Notes under the pieces: model-generated
Told to the model about the DNA's origin: nothing
Seen by the model: the letters and a program-made list of their open reading frames with translations, nothing else
Databases searched by the model: none
Position numbers and translations under genes: made by a program
From: UMGS1484 sp045661365
Lineage (GTDB): Bacteria; Bacillota; Clostridia; Oscillospirales; Acutalibacteraceae
Length of the DNA stretch: 44,073 nt
Reading direction: 5' to 3'
NCBI GenBank assembly: GCA_045661365.1
Contig: JAZRFL010000028.1
Coordinates: forward strand, 1 to 44,073
Part shown: in pieces, positions 7,464 through 15,902 of the stretch
Layout: every line of letters starts with the position of its first letter
Numbering within the stretch: position 1 is the stretch's first letter

Positions 7464-8585
7464 ATGGAGCAATTACAATTTTGTGCCCCTTGTTTGTTTG
7501 GATTAGAGGGGTTGTTGGCAGAGGAACTGCGGAAAATCGAGGCCGCCAACGTGCAAGCCGAAAACGGGCGGGTACTGTTTGCCGGTGACCAAGCCTTGTT
7601 GGCACGCGCCAACTTGTGGCTTCGTACTGCCGAACGGGTAGAAATTTTGGTGGGCAGTTTTACTGCCAAAAGCTTTGAAGAACTGTTTCAAGGGGTCAAA
7701 GCGTTGCCGTGGGAGCGATTCATCGGCAAGCAAGACGCCTTCCCCGTGAAGGGGTGGTCGTTGAATTCGACTCTTCACAGCATTCCCGATTGCCAATCCA
7801 TCATCAAAAAAGCAGTGGTGGATCGCTTAAGCGGCGCTTACGGAATTGGTTGGTTTGAAGAAGACGGGCCCACCGTACCCATTCGTTTTTCTATTTTAAA
7901 AGACAAGGTTTCGGTTATGATCGACACGTCGGGAGTCGGACTGCACAAGCGGGGTTACCGTGCCAATGCGTCCGAGGCACCTATTAAAGAGACCTTGGCG
8001 GCGGCTATGGTCATGTTGGCTCGTCCTTATGACGATTCGGTGTTGTACGATCCGTTTTGCGGATCGGGTACGGTGTTGATCGAGGGTGCGTTGCAAGCGG
8101 TCAACGTGGCACCGGGATTGAAACGGCGATTTATGGCAGAATCTTGGAACACCATTCCGCAAACGGTATGGCAACAAGAGCGTACCCGTGCCATGGATTC
8201 CATTCGCCGTGAGGTGACCTTTCGCTGTGTGGGAAGCGACATAGACCCCGCCATGAGAGAGCTGGCGCTTGCCAATGCTAAAAAAGCGGGGGTGGCAGGT
8301 CGTTTGAGTGTGACCACCGCCGAGGTAAAAGATTTTGCCCCCGACACTCCGCGGGGCATCGTGGTGACCAATCCCCCTTATGGAGAACGGTTGCTGGACA
8401 TAGAGCAAGCCCGTTCGCTCTATCGGCAAATGGGAAAGGTCATGACCCAAAAGCCGGGTTGGCGATATGGGATTATAAGTCCCGATGAAGAATTTCAACG
8501 CTTTTTTGGACGGGATGCCGACAAAAAACGAAAGCTGTACAACGGTATGCTTAAATGCAATTTGTATTTGTATTTTAAAGGGTAG
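7464..8585 (+). CDS. rlmL: THUMP domain class I rRNA methyltransferase (RlmL/YpsC family)
   Basis: This 373-residue cytoplasmic protein is predicted to methylate guanine N2 in 23S rRNA using SAM, like E. coli RlmL (m2G2445) and Bacillus YpsC. A ferredoxin-like/THUMP RNA-binding region (about residues 1-155) is followed by a Rossmann methyltransferase domain with DPFCGSGT (196-203), the SAM acidic motif GSDIDP (about 257-262) and catalytic NPPYGERL (303-310). The SD AGAGAG before the ATG is weak. The stop codon is 10 nt from the start of the lipid kinase gene, so the two are probably one operon. The length fits the single-domain YpsC form, not the E. coli RlmKL fusion. The exact target base is inferred. 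Confidence 0.9.
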   Translation: MEQLQFCAPCLFGLEGLLAEELRKIEAANVQAENGRVLFAGDQALLARANLWLRTAERVEILVGSFTAKSFEELFQGVKALPWERFIGKQDAFPVKGWSLNSTLHSIPDCQSIIKKAVVDRLSGAYGIGWFEEDGPTVPIRFSILKDKVSVMIDTSGVGLHKRGYRANASEAPIKETLAAAMVMLARPYDDSVLYDPFCGSGTVLIEGALQAVNVAPGLKRRFMAESWNTIPQTVWQQERTRAMDSIRREVTFRCVGSDIDPAMRELALANAKKAGVAGRLSVTTAEVKDFAPDTPRGIVVTNPPYGERLLDIEQARSLYRQMGKVMTQKPGWRYGIISPDEEFQRFFGRDADKKRKLYNGMLKCNLYLYFKG

Positions 8586-8595
8586 GCGAAGTGAC

Positions 8596-9519
8596 GTGAA
8601 ACACATTTTCATCATCAATCCCAAAGCGGGAAAATCCTCTTCCTTTCGGGCGTTGAAAAAGCAAATAGAAGATTGTTTTGCCGCCTATCCTCAAGAAGAA
8701 TATGAAATTTGTTTGACCCACCACGCTGGCGAGGGGACAGACATTGCCCGTCGATTTGCCCAAAGCGGTGAAGCGGTGCGTGTTTATGCTTGCGGGGGTG
8801 ACGGTAGTGCTTTTGACGTGCTCAACGGAATCGTAGGGTACGACAACGCCGCCATGGGGGTCATTCCCCGAGGAACGGGCAACGACTTTTTAAAGATCTT
8901 TCGTCATGGGGAACGATTTGCCGACATTCACAGCCAATTGGCGGGGGAAACCGTGCGGTTAGATGCGATCTTGGCAGGGGACAAATATTGTCTGAACCAA
9001 GCCTCTATGGGGCTAGACGCTCAGGTGTGCGCCCATAAAGACAAGTTTCGCCGTTGGCCGCTGGTGGGCGGGCAGGTTGCCTACGTGCTGGCGTTGCTGT
9101 ATTGTTTTTTCTCGGCTATTCGCAATCGGTTTACGGTGACGGTGGATCACAAGCCCGTAGCCCAAGGAGATTATTTGCTGGCGGTGGCCGCCAACGGTCG
9201 GTTTTACGGCGGGGGATTTCAAAGTGCTCCTACCGCCATGCCAAATGACGGTGAAATGGAATGCATGACCATAAAAAGCGTTTCTCGGTTTCGCATTTTG
9301 TCGTTACTAAAAAAGTATTCCAAAGGCAAACACGTGGGATTGCCCATTTGCCAATACGGCAGAGGCAAAACCATGACCGTGCGCTCCCAAAAACCCACGG
9401 TCTACAATTTAGACGGTGAAGTGTTTTACGCCCAAGAGATCACCTTTCAAATGGTACCCGACGCGGTGCGGTTTGTGGTGCCAAAGGGATGTGAAATGGC
9501 ACCGCCTGCTGATCTGTGA
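8596..9519 (+). CDS. diacylglycerol/lipid kinase (DgkB/YegS family)
   Basis: This 307-residue soluble lipid kinase of the DAGK catalytic family is likely to phosphorylate diacylglycerol or a related lipid with ATP to recycle phosphatidate. The N-terminus IFIINPKAGK, the glycine-rich CGGDGS motif (66-71) and PRGTGNDF (91-98) are diagnostic. The frame is open further upstream, but that part lies inside the methyltransferase gene. The GTG at 8596 gives the conserved N-terminus and follows an AGGCGAAG SD-like sequence. A terminator follows the stop codon. The substrate cannot be settled between DgkB-type diacylglycerol kinase and YegS-like kinases. Confidence 0.9.
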   Translation: MKHIFIINPKAGKSSSFRALKKQIEDCFAAYPQEEYEICLTHHAGEGTDIARRFAQSGEAVRVYACGGDGSAFDVLNGIVGYDNAAMGVIPRGTGNDFLKIFRHGERFADIHSQLAGETVRLDAILAGDKYCLNQASMGLDAQVCAHKDKFRRWPLVGGQVAYVLALLYCFFSAIRNRFTVTVDHKPVAQGDYLLAVAANGRFYGGGFQSAPTAMPNDGEMECMTIKSVSRFRILSLLKKYSKGKHVGLPICQYGRGKTMTVRSQKPTVYNLDGEVFYAQEITFQMVPDAVRFVVPKGCEMAPPADL

Positions 9520-9530
9520 TACATAAAAAG

Positions 9531-9566
9531 ACCTACCGCAAGGAACCTCTTACGGTAGGTTTTTTG
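9531..9566 (+). terminator. intrinsic terminator after the lipid kinase gene
   Basis: ACCTACCG (9531-9538) pairs with CGGTAGGT (9553-9560). The stem is extended inward past one mismatch and is followed by a T-run. Confidence 0.88.
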
Positions 9567-9635
9567 TTTGTGAAGGGATGATATGACGAAAATCAGGTTT
9601 ACATAACGCCAAGTTCGTGCAATTCAGGTCCAAAA

Positions 9636-9687
9636 ATGCATCATTCGCGCCCAATGCATTGACACAGATTAAACATTGTGTTACAAT
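9636..9687 (+). promoter_or_regulatory. promoter of the protease operon with paired ATGCAT sites
   Basis: TTGACA (9659-9664), a 17-bp spacer and TACAAT (9682-9687) with a TGT extended -10. Two ATGCAT palindromes (9636-9641 and 9654-9659) lie 18 bp apart centre to centre, and the second touches the -35. That arrangement suits an operator, but no regulator is identified. Confidence 0.75.
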
Positions 9688-9776
9688 AAACATACCATAA
9701 AGAAAGAAGGTGAGTCCAATGCAACAAGAACAAGAAATTAAACCATTTATTATTTTTTATTTAGGAGGAAAAACTC

Positions 9777-11801
9777 ATGAAAAAATTGATTACCGCTTTA
9801 TTGTGTGTTGCATTGGTCAGCACAACGATTATTTCAGCAACCGCCGAATCACAATCCACTCTCATCCCATCTATAGAACCTATTGTAAATGAACAGTTAA
9901 TCCCATGCGAAGCCACCGTGTCTGATGATTATGTAACCGGTGAAATTATGGTGGGTATCAAAATGGCATATAGTGCCGTAAACAAAATTTGGACTGCCGC
10001 CGATTTCCCCGAACTTTCCGGTATCACATCCATTGAAGATTTAACATATGCTGATACCGAACAGGCAGCTGCCAAATATAACGCCACCGAAAATTTCCGA
10101 CAACTGCTAAAAATCAATATTGCCAATACGACCAAAGCGGCTGTTATTGCCGGTATTGACGCCTTGGAACAAAACGAAAAAATTTATTTTGCCGAGCCGA
10201 ACTATGTTCTTGAACCGACAAATATTTCTGCACCGTCGAACTTAAATATGCGAGGTGCACTGTCGTATGATAACAATAATCGTTACCAAAAATACACAAA
10301 TGACAAATATCTTGAAGATCAATACGGTTTGTTTTTACACAATGTTGATAAGGTTTGGAATGCTTTTACAACCGGATCTTCTTCCGTTGTAGTAGGAGTT
10401 GTGGATCAGGGCATTTCTTATCATGAGGACTTGCAATTTAATTTGGTGCCCGGATACTCTTCGTACGAGGACGCCGTGGACACAGACTACACCTATGCTG
10501 GGTCGCATGGGACGTCAGTAGCTTCTGTTGTAGGGGCAACCCCAATGAACAACAAGGGAATGGTTGGTGTTTGTCAGCGGGTAACATTGAAATCTTACAA
10601 TATGCATAATCCGGATAGCATTTATTTTAATGCAGAGTATTATGCGCGTGTGTTTACCCAAGCGATGGAAGACAACGTTCCCATATTGGTGTGTTGTGTC
10701 GGATGGGCAAGCGCTACCGGAGGCCCCCCTTCACCGCATAATGCAATAAGAATCAGCATGGATATGTACGATGGTCTTATTGTCGTAGCGGCAGGCAATG
10801 AAAGCGAAGAGATATCTGCAACTAACCCTAAGTATCCTGCGTCTTACGATTTGGATAATATGTTGGTCGTAGGTGGAGTGAATGTCGATGGAACACGCAA
10901 TGTTGACTTTTGTTATAGCAAAACTATCGTCGATATTATGGCTTTATCGAGCAATGTCTATGTATGTAATCCTCCTAATCCGGACGATGAGATAGAGCCC
11001 CATACGCAGGATTGGTATGGGCTAAGTAGGGGGACATCTTTTGCGGCGCCTTTTGTTGCCGGCGTTGCCGCTTTGTTGTTATCGTATGATAGTACACTAA
11101 CTACTGCCCAATTAAAACAGTACATTGTGGAGGGCGCTTATACAACGAGGGCGCTAACAGACTATTGTGTTTCTGGTGGGTATTTAGATGCATATGGAGC
11201 CTTTTTGGCTATGCTTGAAAATCAAACCAAAAGTATTAATGTCCCGATTTATCCTTATATGACACAACAAAACGGGAACGATGTATTTGCTAATACTTAT
11301 ACCTTTAACATTTACTATGATGAAGCTCATGTAAGATTAAGTGAAATACAGTTGTTTGTAGATATAACGCCTGGTAGCTCGTTTACTGTTAGTAGAGTTA
11401 AATACAACGGGCACCCATGTTACATGATTCGTTTGACATTATCAAGTCGGCCCGATGATATGTCAAAACCTTTGTTTCAATTGCATTTTATTTCATATTC
11501 TTCGATTACAACTGCAAAGTCGAGTATTGTATTTTTGACACAAACACTAAAAGACTATGCAGGAAACACGATTAATAATGTACCGGATTTATATCATCCG
11601 ATATATATGGGTGATGTAACCGGCGATAATGCTGTAACCATAGAAGATGCTAATTTGATATTGTCCCACGTGGTTGGAAATTCAACGATAAGTTCGGCTT
11701 ATATCAAAGCGGCTGATGTAAATAGTGATTTATCCATTGGGGCCAACGATGCTATGAATGTACAGAGTTATTGCAATGGTACATTTAAAAGTTTTTATTA
11801 G
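9777..11801 (+). CDS. secreted subtilase (S8) with pro-domain and C-terminal dockerin-like module
   Basis: This exported serine endopeptidase begins with a signal peptide (about residues 1-23). An S8-type pro-domain (about 50-148) ends in the familiar YFAEPNYVLEP motif. The catalytic domain (about 175-475) has all key residues: Asp210 in VVDQGI (usually DTG or DSG), His244 in GSHGTSVAS, oxyanion Asn341 in AAGN and Ser421 in GTSFAAP. A beta-rich linker domain (about 490-610) precedes a two-repeat dockerin-like tail (about 612-674) with DVTGDNAVTIED and DVNSDLSIGAND loops. The tail is less canonical than the others here. The SD TAGGAGG is ideal. Codons are AT-richer than in flanking genes, which suggests transfer or a different history. 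It forms an operon with the lipoprotein 11 nt downstream. Confidence 0.9.
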   Translation: MKKLITALLCVALVSTTIISATAESQSTLIPSIEPIVNEQLIPCEATVSDDYVTGEIMVGIKMAYSAVNKIWTAADFPELSGITSIEDLTYADTEQAAAKYNATENFRQLLKINIANTTKAAVIAGIDALEQNEKIYFAEPNYVLEPTNISAPSNLNMRGALSYDNNNRYQKYTNDKYLEDQYGLFLHNVDKVWNAFTTGSSSVVVGVVDQGISYHEDLQFNLVPGYSSYEDAVDTDYTYAGSHGTSVASVVGATPMNNKGMVGVCQRVTLKSYNMHNPDSIYFNAEYYARVFTQAMEDNVPILVCCVGWASATGGPPSPHNAIRISMDMYDGLIVVAAGNESEEISATNPKYPASYDLDNMLVVGGVNVDGTRNVDFCYSKTIVDIMALSSNVYVCNPPNPDDEIEPHTQDWYGLSRGTSFAAPFVAGVAALLLSYDSTLTTAQLKQYIVEGAYTTRALTDYCVSGGYLDAYGAFLAMLENQTKSINVPIYPYMTQQNGNDVFANTYTFNIYYDEAHVRLSEIQLFVDITPGSSFTVSRVKYNGHPCYMIRLTLSSRPDDMSKPLFQLHFISYSSITTAKSSIVFLTQTLKDYAGNTINNVPDLYHPIYMGDVTGDNAVTIEDANLILSHVVGNSTISSAYIKAADVNSDLSIGANDAMNVQSYCNGTFKSFY

Positions 11802-11812
11802 GAGGATTTACC

Positions 11813-12559
11813 ATGAGAAAAAGTATCTTATTATTATGTTGCTTGGTATTGCTGCTTAGTTGCTTTACCGGTTGTAACAGTCAGACAGTTACGTCTACCG
11901 ATGTAACTCCTGTGGATTCCTCAAAAACAAGCAAGGCAGAATTGGCATTGACGGTGTCGTCAAAAGAGGATGTTTCGGCACCGCAACCGACTCAATCGGT
12001 ACCGCAACCGACTCAATCGGAACCGCAAACGGAAGTTTCTCCCCCTGCGGCACAACCGAAAACAGTTTCGTTTGATCAACACATGTCGTATAATGACGGT
12101 TCATATATTAAACATGCCAATCGCGAAATGGGCGCTTTTGCTGTTTTGTGCCGTACGTATCAGGAATTGGTAGACTTATTGGACAGTCAGCGCCTTTGCT
12201 TTTTGGACAATGGATACCAAAAATCAATAGCTCTTGAACAATATTCAAAAAGCTATTTTGAATCCGGTAATGCCTTGTTGCTGTATTATCTGCATTGCAC
12301 TTCATCATCGCGCACCATTTTGGTTGAGGGTATGACCTTTGATGAAGGAACGTTGCATGTTGTCTTGCATGACAGACAGAATTCGCTTGTTACTTATGAT
12401 GCAATTGATAAAGTGTATGTTGTTGAGTTGCCTGATTTTTCCGAAAATGTGAACAAGATCCACGTTACCTCAGAGGTGTTTGAGGCACTTCTTTTAGAAG
12501 ACGGAAAATGGGGTTGGCAACAGAAAACCACCGAAGAATATGATTTTGCGATTGATTAA
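11813..12559 (+). CDS. small lipoprotein of unknown function, partner of the subtilase
   Basis: This 248-residue predicted lipoprotein has a hydrophobic signal ending FTGC, with Cys21 as the lipidation site. A Ser/Thr/Pro/Gln-rich linker (about 22-82) includes the duplicated heptapeptide PQPTQS(V/E), and a folded domain follows (about 90-248). That domain recalls one common in clostridial lipoproteins (SYFESGNALLLYYL, a central SSSR, then VEGMTFDEGTLHVVL), but I cannot name it. The SD GAGG directly follows the protease stop codon, so translation is coupled. Its position suggests a membrane-tethered helper, substrate or inhibitor of the protease. That is inference only. It shares the AT-rich codon usage of the protease gene. 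Confidence 0.75.
   Translation: MRKSILLLCCLVLLLSCFTGCNSQTVTSTDVTPVDSSKTSKAELALTVSSKEDVSAPQPTQSVPQPTQSEPQTEVSPPAAQPKTVSFDQHMSYNDGSYIKHANREMGAFAVLCRTYQELVDLLDSQRLCFLDNGYQKSIALEQYSKSYFESGNALLLYYLHCTSSSRTILVEGMTFDEGTLHVVLHDRQNSLVTYDAIDKVYVVELPDFSENVNKIHVTSEVFEALLLEDGKWGWQQKTTEEYDFAID
11980..12028 (+). repeat. 21-bp in-frame tandem repeat
   Basis: A 21-bp unit beginning ACCGCAACCGACTCAATCGG occurs at 11980-12000 and 12001-12021, with a partial third copy to about 12028. It encodes the PQPTQS repeats in the linker of the lipoprotein. Confidence 0.85.
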
Positions 12560-12629
12560 ATAAACTTTATCAATCCCCAAGAAAGAATGGTAACCCAGCC
12601 ATCATAGGAAACAAATAAAAAACATTACG

Positions 12630-12658
12630 GCCGAGGAGACCATCTCCTCGGCTTTTTT
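12630..12658 (+). terminator. strong intrinsic terminator of the protease operon
   Basis: GCCGAGGAGA (12630-12639), the loop CCA and TCTCCTCGGC (12643-12652) are followed by six T. An A-rich stretch on the other side may let it also stop transcription from the convergent gene. Confidence 0.93.
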
Positions 12659-12717
12659 CGTAGAACAACTACCGGCTATGCCGGTGGGAAAAACGTTTGC
12701 GACGGACAGAATAAAAC

Positions 12718-12773
12718 CTCCTTGATATATTGGTAGTTGAGGTTGGCCAACCCAACAAAAATATATCAAGGAG
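12718..12773. repeat. 56-bp palindromic element between convergent genes
   Basis: Perfect 14-bp arms (12718-12731 and 12760-12773) enclose a second dyad, GGTTGGCCAACC (12741-12752), flanked by TTG and CAA. The whole element can fold into one long hairpin. The left arm contains CCTCCTT and the right arm AAGGAG. It has no transposase. It may be a REP- or MITE-like element or a transcript-end structure for the minus-strand gene. Confidence 0.6.
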
Positions 12774-12824
12774 ATCCTAATTGCGGGTGTTTCACCGCTC
12801 ATAAATCGTATAGGCTCGGCAATA

Positions 12825-13421
12825 CTAAAACCGTGCGATCACTTCGGCTTTGTAGCCACGCATCCATATACCGGGGGTGACGCGCAAGGTGTATCCGTGG
12901 CCCGGGGCGCAAAACCAATCGCTGGGGGTACGTTCGGGAATGCCGCATTGCGCCAAAATTGCCATAATGGAACCGCCGTGACAGCACACCGCCACGTCGG
13001 TGGTGCCTTCTTTCATGGCTTGCTCCACGATCTTGGCAAAGGCTACCACACTGCGTTTGAAAAACCGTTCTCCCGTTTCGCCACCGGGAGGGGTTCCTCC
13101 CGACAACCATTCGGTATAGCGGGGGTCATCTTTCAGCTCTTGCGGGGTTTTGTCCTCGAATTCACCGAAATCACATTCGGTCAAGCCTGGTTCCACAACG
13201 GGGGTGTGTTCGGGGTATAAAATTTCCACCGTTTGCCGACAACGAAGCAGGGGACTTGTGTACACCGCCTGCACGGGAGGAAAGGGTTCTTCCGTTACCA
13301 TGTCGGTCAATTCTTGCCGCCCTTTGGCGGTGAGGGGCAGATCGGTGCGGCCGATGTAGCGCACCACCCCTTCGGCACTTTCTCTGCCGTGACGGATCAG
13401 GTGGATAAGGTAAGTTTTCAT
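12825..13421 (-). CDS. histidine phosphatase family protein (phosphoglycerate mutase-like)
   Basis: This 198-residue cytoplasmic phosphatase belongs to the two-histidine superfamily. The phosphohistidine motif is LIRHGRES (Arg10, His11). The region TSPLLRCRQT binds phosphate, Glu82 in LTECDFGEFE is the likely proton donor, and the second histidine lies in CCHGGS (about His148). The pattern resembles CobC/GpmB-type small-molecule phosphatases; the substrate is unknown. A longer frame begins at 13457, but AAAGGGG (complement of 13433-13438) lies correctly upstream of the ATG at 13421. It is the only convincing minus-strand gene in the window, divergent from the XRE gene and convergent with the protease operon. 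Confidence 0.9.
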   Translation of the reverse strand: MKTYLIHLIRHGRESAEGVVRYIGRTDLPLTAKGRQELTDMVTEEPFPPVQAVYTSPLLRCRQTVEILYPEHTPVVEPGLTECDFGEFEDKTPQELKDDPRYTEWLSGGTPPGGETGERFFKRSVVAFAKIVEQAMKEGTTDVAVCCHGGSIMAILAQCGIPERTPSDWFCAPGHGYTLRVTPGIWMRGYKAEVIARF

Positions 13422-13436
13422 TGAAAAAAGTTCCCC

Positions 13437-13465
13437 TTTACAAATAATCTTTTTCATATTATAAT
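13437..13465 (+). promoter_or_regulatory. sigma-A promoter of the XRE-aminopeptidase-zapA operon
   Basis: TTTACA (13437-13442), a 17-bp spacer and TATAAT (13460-13465). The -35 overlaps the ribosome binding site region of the divergent phosphatase gene. Confidence 0.75.
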
Positions 13466-13516
13466 ATACTAATAGTATAAATACAAGTTTTTTTGAAAAA
13501 AGGAGGGGAAGATGCT

Positions 13517-14137
13517 ATGGTCAAGGTCTTTGCCAAGCGTATGACCGAGTTGCGGCGAAAAAAAGGAATTACCCAAAAGCAAGCGGCATTGAGCTTGGGC
13601 ATCTCCCAAGCGTTGCTTTCCCACTACGAAAACGGGGTACGGGAATGCGGACTGGATTTTTTGGTCAAAGCCGCCAAGTTTTACGACGTTTCTTGCGATT
13701 ACCTGTTGGGACGGGAAAAAAAGGAAAAAGCAGTCGTTACCCTTGCCACCAAAGAAAAACAACGGTTGCGGGCGGCGGACTATATTTTGTTTGACCTGCT
13801 TGACAAATGCGGCAGCTCCCAATTGGTAGAACAAGCCACCGATTTTTTGGCACTGGCGTATTATCGATTGTACCGCCGCATTTATTGTGGGGGACACGCT
13901 CAACCGGGGGAATTCCACGTGCCCGATTATACCTACCGTGCGTTGGCCGATGCCGCCATGCAGGTGTCCGAAGCACAGATCCGCTGTGTGCTGGACGGTA
14001 TGGAGCTGGAAGGGTTAGAAGCTGTAGATGCCGCTCCCCTTATGATCGATCAAGCCACCCTGGCGCAGGTGTACGGAAACGACTATATTTTATTGACCCA
14101 GTTGTTGGAAAAAGCAGAACACCAATGTAAGGTGTAG
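13517..14137 (+). CDS. XRE-family transcriptional regulator
   Basis: This 206-residue DNA-binding protein has an N-terminal helix-turn-helix of the Cro/CI (XRE) type (about residues 3-60), visible in RMTELRRKKGITQKQAA, SLGISQALLSHYENG and YDVSCDYLLGRE. The C-terminal 140 residues are helical and unidentified. AGGAGGGG (13501-13508) sits 8 nt before the ATG at 13517; an upstream in-frame start at 13493 would lie inside the SD region and is rejected. The gene precedes an aminopeptidase gene by 15 nt, so it is operon-leading and may regulate its own promoter. Target genes are unknown. Confidence 0.88.
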   Translation: MVKVFAKRMTELRRKKGITQKQAALSLGISQALLSHYENGVRECGLDFLVKAAKFYDVSCDYLLGREKKEKAVVTLATKEKQRLRAADYILFDLLDKCGSSQLVEQATDFLALAYYRLYRRIYCGGHAQPGEFHVPDYTYRALADAAMQVSEAQIRCVLDGMELEGLEAVDAAPLMIDQATLAQVYGNDYILLTQLLEKAEHQCKV

Positions 14138-14152
14138 TAAGGAGTAGCTATC

Positions 14153-15550
14153 ATGGAAGATAAAACCCAAGCCGCCATGCTGAAAGAAAAATTAATGCCC
14201 AAGACCCAAAACGGCTGGTATCGTATCGACGAAGCCACCAAGCAAGAGGTGATGGAGTTTGCCAAAGGATACATGGATTTTTTGACCCGTGCCAAAACCG
14301 AGCGGGAAACGGTAGACGCCACGGTGGAGCTGTTGGAAAACGAGGGCTTTGTGCCGTTCCGAGCTGACGGTAACTATCAACCGGGCGATCGGGTGTATAC
14401 GGTCAACCGCAACAAAAGCGTGATTGCGGCGGTGATCGGCAAGCAACCCATTGACCAAGGGGTCAAGCTGGTGATCGCCCATGGCGATGCCCCTCGGTTG
14501 GATCTGAAGCAACACCCGTTATATGAGACCGACGAAATGGCGTATTTCAAGACCCATTACTACGGCGGGATCCGTAAATACCAATGGGCCACCGTACCGC
14601 TGGCCTTGCACGGTGTGGTGGTGCGTGCCGACGGCAGTCGGGTAACGGTCAACGTGGGAGAGGAAGAGGGCGATCCTCAATTTGTTATTACCGATCTGCT
14701 TCCCCACCTGAGCGCCGAACAAAATAAACGCACATTGGCTGAGGGGATCAAAGGGGAAGAACTGAATCTGCTCATTGGTAGTCGTCCCTTTAACCAAGAT
14801 GCCGAATCTGACATGGTCAAGCTGAACGTAATGCACATTTTGTTTGAAAAATACGGCATGACCGAAGCCGATTTTCTGTCGGCGGAATTGGAAGTTGTGC
14901 CTGCTGTCAAAGCGGTAGACGTGGGATTTGACCGTTCTATGATCGGCGGTTATGCCCACGACGACCGTGTGTGCGTTTACAGCGCCATTATGGCTACCAT
15001 GGACGTAGCGATTCCCGACACTACCGTGGTGACGGTGGTGTGTGACAAAGAAGAAACCGGCTCCGACGGCAACACCGGACTGCAGTCACGGTTTGTGGAA
15101 TATTTTATTGCCGATCTGGCCGATGCCATGGGCGGCGAGGTTCGTCGGGTACTGTCGGCTTCTCGTTGCTTGTCTGCCGACGTCAATGCTGCTTTTGACC
15201 CCACCTTTTCCGATCCGTATGACAAACGTAATTCTTGTTACCTGAACTACGGTGCGGTCATTACCAAATATACCGGCGGACGGGGCAAATACGACACCTC
15301 GGACGCTTCGGCAGAATTCATGGGCAGTATTCGCCACATGCTGGATCAAAACGGTGTGGTATGGCAGACCGGTGAATTGGGTAAGGTGGATGCCGGCGGC
15401 GGTGGTACGGTTGCCAAGTACGTTGCCAATTTAAATGTAGACGTGGTAGACCTGGGTGTACCGGTGCTGTGTATGCACGCGCCGTTTGAAATTATTTCGA
15501 AACTGGACTTGTATATGACCTACAAAGCAATGGAAGCGTTTTACCGATAA
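14153..15550 (+). CDS. M18 family zinc aminopeptidase (aspartyl aminopeptidase-like)
   Basis: This 465-residue cytoplasmic metallopeptidase removes N-terminal residues, typically acidic ones, from peptides. Family M18 features are clear: HGDAPRLDLK (from His110) with the first metal ligand and following Asp; GGYAHDDRVC with the bridging Asp; CDKEETGSDG with the catalytic Glu and a metal-binding Glu; SADVNAAFDP; DAGGGGTVA; and the C-terminal MHAPFEI histidine motif. The size fits bacterial M18 enzymes. It lies in an operon with the XRE regulator upstream and zapA 16 nt downstream. Substrate preference cannot be read from the sequence. Confidence 0.95.
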   Translation: MEDKTQAAMLKEKLMPKTQNGWYRIDEATKQEVMEFAKGYMDFLTRAKTERETVDATVELLENEGFVPFRADGNYQPGDRVYTVNRNKSVIAAVIGKQPIDQGVKLVIAHGDAPRLDLKQHPLYETDEMAYFKTHYYGGIRKYQWATVPLALHGVVVRADGSRVTVNVGEEEGDPQFVITDLLPHLSAEQNKRTLAEGIKGEELNLLIGSRPFNQDAESDMVKLNVMHILFEKYGMTEADFLSAELEVVPAVKAVDVGFDRSMIGGYAHDDRVCVYSAIMATMDVAIPDTTVVTVVCDKEETGSDGNTGLQSRFVEYFIADLADAMGGEVRRVLSASRCLSADVNAAFDPTFSDPYDKRNSCYLNYGAVITKYTGGRGKYDTSDASAEFMGSIRHMLDQNGVVWQTGELGKVDAGGGGTVAKYVANLNVDVVDLGVPVLCMHAPFEIISKLDLYMTYKAMEAFYR

Positions 15551-15566
15551 AAAAGGAGGAAAAATC

Positions 15567-15902
15567 ATGGCAAACAAAATTCGTTTGGTAGTTGGCGGGA
15601 TCGAGTACATGGTGCTTTCGGAAGAAGATGAAACCTTTGTACGCAAGATCGGTGACGACCTGAACAAAAAATTAGACGATATTAAATTGGCCAATCGTTA
15701 CCTGTCCACGACCATGGTGGCGGTGATGGCGGCGCTGGATTACAGCGAACAACTGGCCAAATGCAAGGAAGAGTGCGAGCATTTGCGGTTGCAACTGAAA
15801 AATGCGGTGGAAGATGCCGCATGCGCTCGCTTAAACGGAGAAGAAGCCCGCCGTGAGATCTTGCGGTTGTCCGAAGAAATTAAAAACCAGCGGCTTGGTT
15901 AG
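15567..15902 (+). CDS. zapA: cell division protein ZapA
   Basis: This 111-residue FtsZ-associated protein promotes Z-ring bundling. The N-terminal head (NKIRLVVGGIEYMVLSEEDE, then YVRKIGDDL-like FVRKIGDDLN) and the long C-terminal coiled coil (about residues 45-108) are typical of the family. AAAGGAGG lies just before the ATG. It is the last gene of the XRE-aminopeptidase operon. No good terminator follows: the TTTTTGGG/CCCAAAAA hairpin at 15917-15940 has no T-tract on this strand. Confidence 0.92.
   Translation: MANKIRLVVGGIEYMVLSEEDETFVRKIGDDLNKKLDDIKLANRYLSTTMVAVMAALDYSEQLAKCKEECEHLRLQLKNAVEDAACARLNGEEARREILRLSEEIKNQRLG

Noticed and set aside
12602..12802. 66-codon minus-strand ORF between the convergent genes
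   Set aside because: It spans a terminator and the palindromic element and has no SD or motif.
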